Shown here: piece by piece, positions 61,472 through 64,000 of the stretch | Numbering within the stretch: position 1 is the stretch's first letter | Layout: each line of letters opens with the position of its first letter | Assembly: GCF_006442315.1 (NCBI RefSeq) | Contig: NZ_VFVY01000024.1 | Span: 1-64,000, forward strand | DNA from: Mesorhizobium sp. B2-3-4 | Lineage (GTDB): Bacteria > Pseudomonadota > Alphaproteobacteria > Rhizobiales > Rhizobiaceae | Reading direction: 5' to 3' | DNA length: 64,000 nt | The notes under the pieces: model-generated | The model's input: the letters and a program-made list of their open reading frames with translations, nothing else | Database searches by the model: none | Told to the model about the DNA's origin: nothing | Position numbers and translations under genes: made by a program

Positions 61472-62878
61472 GTGGCACTGACCAATGCGGATTTGCTGTT
61501 TCCAGCCGAGGCCGGTTCGCTCTCGATCGCCCGCGATCTTTACGCGGGGGTCAAGGACCTGCCGATCGTCAGTCCGCATGGCCATACCGACCCGCGCTGG
61601 TATGCGCTGAACGAGCCTTTCCCCGATCCGGCACAACTGCTGATCGTGCCGGACCACTATATTTTCCGCATGCTGTTCAGCCAGGGTGTGCGGCTGGAGG
61701 AGCTCGGCGTGCCGACACTGGACGGCGCCCCGGTCGAGACCGACGGCAGGACAATCTGGCGCCGCTTCGCCGAGCATTACCATCTGTTTCGCGGCACGCC
61801 GACCCGGCTTTGGTTCGACCATGTGCTGGCGCATCTGTTCGGCATCGAAGAGCCGCTGAGCGCCGCGACGGCGGACCGCCACTACGACACGATCGCGACC
61901 GTGCTGCAGTGGGAGAACTATCGCCCTCGCGCCCTGTTCGAGCGCTTCAACATCGAGGTTATCGCGACGACCGAAGGCGCGCTCGACGATCTCAAATGGC
62001 ACAAGATGATCCGCGACAGCGGCTGGGAGGGCCGGGTCATCACCGCCTATCGGCCGGATGCCGTGGTCGATCCGGACTTCGAAGGGTTCTCGGTCAATCT
62101 CGACCGGCTGGGCGAGATCACCGGCTGCGACACTGGCAGCTGGGCCGGCTATCTCGACGCGCATCGCCAGCGCCGTGCCTTCTTCAAGAACTTCGGCGCG
62201 ACCTCTTCGGACCACGGCCACCCGACGGCCGAGACCGCCAATCTTTCCGACGCGGCGGCGCGGGAACTGTTCAACCGAGTCCGCGCCGGCTCGCAGGATG
62301 AGCGCGAGCGCAAGCTGTTTCGCGCCCAGATGCTGACCGAGATGGCCAAGATGAGCCGGGATGACGGGCTGGTGATGCAAATCCACCCCGGCTCCTGGCG
62401 CAATCATTCGCCCGGCATTTTCCAAAGATTCGGCAGGGACAAGGGCTTCGATATCCCGACCCGCACCGACTATGTCACGGCGCTGAAGCCGTTGCTCGAC
62501 TGCGTAGGGCTGGAGCGCAACCTCACCGTCATTCTCTTCACGCTCGACGAAACCAGTTATGCGCGCGAGCTGGCGCCGCTGGCCGGCATCTATCCGGCGC
62601 TGAAGCTCGGCCCAGCCTGGTGGTTCCACGACAGTCCGGAAGGCATGCGCCGCTTCCGCGAGATGACCACGGAGACCGCCGGTTTCTACAACACGGTCGG
62701 CTTCAACGACGACACGCGCGCCTTTCCCTCGATACCGGCCCGTCACGATCTGGCGCGCCGGGTCGACTGCGCGTTCCTGGCGCGCCTCGTCGCAGAACAT
62801 CGCCTTCGGGAGGAGGAGGCGCACGAACTGGCGAAGGAGCTTGCCTCTACGCTTGCCAAGAAGGCGTACCGGCTCTGA
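61472..62878 (+). CDS. uxaC: Glucuronate (uronate) isomerase
   Basis: A 468-residue enzyme, normal for UxaC. LPIVSPHGHTDPRWYALNEPFPD near residue 30 supplies metal-binding His residues; NLTVILFTLDETSYARELAPLAG and WWFHDSPEGMRRFREMTTETAGFYNTVGFNDDTRAF are conserved. It interconverts D-glucuronate and D-fructuronate (or galacturonate and tagaturonate), the first step before UxuB. The start is GTG 61472, with GGGAGG 6-12 bases upstream; the open frame to 61247 crosses the operator so is rejected. It is followed 33 bases later by a TRAP transporter, likely the uronate importer. Confidence 0.96.
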   Translation: MALTNADLLFPAEAGSLSIARDLYAGVKDLPIVSPHGHTDPRWYALNEPFPDPAQLLIVPDHYIFRMLFSQGVRLEELGVPTLDGAPVETDGRTIWRRFAEHYHLFRGTPTRLWFDHVLAHLFGIEEPLSAATADRHYDTIATVLQWENYRPRALFERFNIEVIATTEGALDDLKWHKMIRDSGWEGRVITAYRPDAVVDPDFEGFSVNLDRLGEITGCDTGSWAGYLDAHRQRRAFFKNFGATSSDHGHPTAETANLSDAAARELFNRVRAGSQDERERKLFRAQMLTEMAKMSRDDGLVMQIHPGSWRNHSPGIFQRFGRDKGFDIPTRTDYVTALKPLLDCVGLERNLTVILFTLDETSYARELAPLAGIYPALKLGPAWWFHDSPEGMRRFREMTTETAGFYNTVGFNDDTRAFPSIPARHDLARRVDCAFLARLVAEHRLREEEAHELAKELASTLAKKAYRL

Positions 62879-62911
62879 GCCGGACGCCCTGATTTTCAAA
62901 GGGAGGAAGTC

Positions 62912-63889
62912 ATGTTGCATTTTTCCAGATTGACGGCAGCCACACTCGCCTTCGGCTCGCTGCTGATCGGCATCGCCAATGCCGAAACCGTGCTGCGATC
63001 CTCGGACACGCATCCGGACGGCTATCCGACCGTCGAAGCGGTCAAATACATGGGTGACCTGATCAAGCAGCGCACCGCCGGCCGGTATTCGATCGAGGTC
63101 TATCACTCGGCACAGCTCGGCGAGGAAAAGGACACGATCGAGCAGACCCAGGCCGGCGTCATCGATCTCGACCGCGTCTCGATGGGGCCGTTCAACGGCA
63201 TCGTTCCGGAAACCGCGGTGCCATCGCTGCCCTACATGTTCCGCTCGGTCGAGCACATGCGTCACGTCATGGACGGGCCGGTCGGCGATCAGATCCTGAA
63301 GGCGTTCGAGGCCCATGATCTCGTCGGTCTGGCTTTCTACGATTCCGGCGCGCGTTCCTTCTACAACACCAAGAAGGACATCACCTCGATGGCGGACATG
63401 AAAGGCATGAAGTTCCGCGTCATCCAGTCCGACGTGTTCGTCGACATGGTCAACGCGCTTGGCGCCAATGCCACGCCGATGGCCTATGGCGAAGTCTATT
63501 CGGCGCTACAGACCGGTGTCATCGACGGTGCCGAAAACAACTGGCCGAGTTTCGAATCCGCAAAGCACTACGAAGTCGCCAAGCATTATACGATGGACGA
63601 GCATCAAATCGTGCCGGAAGTGCTGGTCATGTCGAAGGCAAGCTGGGACAAGCTGTCGCCGGAAGACCAGGCGATCGTGCGCCAGGCGGCCAAGGACAGC
63701 GTCGTCAAGATGCGTGAACTCTGGGACGCGCAGGAGAAAAAGTCGCGCGGCATCGTCGAGGCCGCGGGCGTCAAGGTCAGTGAGATCGACAAACAGCCGC
63801 TGATCGACGCGATGAAGCCGGTCTACGACAAGTACCTGTCGACGCCTGAACTGAAGGACCTGGCCGCGCGGATACAGGCCGAGAAATGA
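62912..63889 (+). CDS. dctP: TRAP transporter substrate-binding protein (DctP family)
   Basis: A 325-residue periplasmic binding protein with a signal peptide (MLHFSRLTAATLAFGSLLIGIANA, cleaved near residue 24). VLRSSDTHPDGYPTVEAVKYM and SIEVYHSAQLGEEKDTIEQTQAG, then FYDSGARSFYNTKKDI and MKGMKFRVIQSDVFVDMVNALGANATPM, are typical DctP; the conserved Arg in KFRV binds the carboxylate of the ligand. With uxaC directly upstream the ligand is probably a hexuronate. ATG 62912 has GGGAGGAAGTC before it. Its stop overlaps the next gene's start (ATGA), so translation of the membrane subunits is coupled. Confidence 0.95.
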   Translation: MLHFSRLTAATLAFGSLLIGIANAETVLRSSDTHPDGYPTVEAVKYMGDLIKQRTAGRYSIEVYHSAQLGEEKDTIEQTQAGVIDLDRVSMGPFNGIVPETAVPSLPYMFRSVEHMRHVMDGPVGDQILKAFEAHDLVGLAFYDSGARSFYNTKKDITSMADMKGMKFRVIQSDVFVDMVNALGANATPMAYGEVYSALQTGVIDGAENNWPSFESAKHYEVAKHYTMDEHQIVPEVLVMSKASWDKLSPEDQAIVRQAAKDSVVKMRELWDAQEKKSRGIVEAAGVKVSEIDKQPLIDAMKPVYDKYLSTPELKDLAARIQAEK

Positions 63890-64000
63890 ACGCCAGGCGT
63901 AACGGACCAGGCAGCACGGAGACCTCCGCGCTGCTTTCGGGCGAGCCGGCCATGCGAGGGTTCTGGCTGGGTACGGAGCGCATCCTGTCAGGGCTTGCCC
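63886..64000 (+). CDS. dctQ: TRAP transporter small permease (DctQ), 3' truncated by window
   Basis: An open frame from the ATG at 63886, overlapping the dctP stop by four bases, runs to the end of the window (38 codons). It has a polar N-terminus and then MRGFWLGTERILSGLA, a usual start of a small TRAP permease just before its first membrane helix. Its place after a DctP gene makes DctQ the expected product; the large permease DctM should follow outside the window. The hydrophobic part is cut off, so identity rests mainly on context. ATG 63955 is an alternative start, which would leave a gap to dctP. Confidence 0.75.
   Translation, partial: MNARRNGPGSTETSALLSGEPAMRGFWLGTERILSGLA

Overview
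The window is a GC-rich, gene-dense stretch of chromosome from an alphaproteobacterium of the order Rhizobiales, most likely Mesorhizobium or a close relative. This is inference from content: a 180-kDa-type NAD-glutamate dehydrogenase, Usg, a DUF1674 protein, an F1-only ATP synthase operon (atpHAGDC), an AtpD with an Ala/Lys/Pro tail, and intergenic palindromes of a kind common in rhizobia. I see no rRNA, tRNA, CRISPR array, transposase or phage genes.

Layout. 1-5.4 kb: two TPM-domain (YgcG-type) genes, the first partial and frameshifted, then a GNAT acetyltransferase, pyrophosphatase (ppa), a secreted protein, and a divergent TetR/MFS efflux pair with a duplicated operator. 5.4-11.9 kb: a small exported protein, typA, a DUF1062 protein, a LysE-type exporter behind a structured leader, an exported ammonia-lyase-fold protein that lacks the MIO-forming Ala-Ser-Gly, and an AhpD-like protein. 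12-20.2 kb: NAD-glutamate dehydrogenase, a UMF1-type MFS protein and purH. 20.2-26.9 kb: heparinase-like protein, rsmB and htpX, among which lie a divergent GIY-YIG/DUF2239 pair sharing a 28-bp palindrome and a phytanoyl-CoA dioxygenase-like gene. 26.9-32.3 kb: DUF1674 protein, HAD phosphatase, transglutaminase-like protein, a TadG-like vWA protein, a probable 23-codon gene with an extreme Shine-Dalgarno and its own terminator, and a cyclopropane-fatty-acid synthase.

32.3-36.5 kb: an operon on the minus strand of acs, a MOSC protein and a sugar-phosphate isomerase-like protein, then usg. 36.6-43.9 kb is accessory: two aldo/keto reductases, an MFS exporter with a frameshifted LysR gene, a zinc-peptidase-like protein whose HExxH reads RExxH, a VapBC toxin-antitoxin pair and a YggS protein. 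44-53.7 kb: leuS-lptE (no holA after it), a soluble FtsK, fructose-6-phosphate aldolase, priA and an Asp/Glu racemase. 53.8-59.7 kb: a small membrane protein and atpHAGDC, with a heptamer-repeat element between atpD and atpC. 59.8-64 kb: a hexuronate locus, uxuB facing away from uxaC and a TRAP transporter (dctP and the start of dctQ), with a GntR-type palindrome in the shared promoter region.

Most of the window is housekeeping. The parts that are not explained by ordinary annotation are the MIO-less exported lyase, the 23-codon gene at 30756-30827, the GIY-YIG/DUF2239 pair with its palindrome, the degenerate metallopeptidase, and the repeat inside the ATP synthase operon. All functions are read from sequence by eye; no database search was possible.
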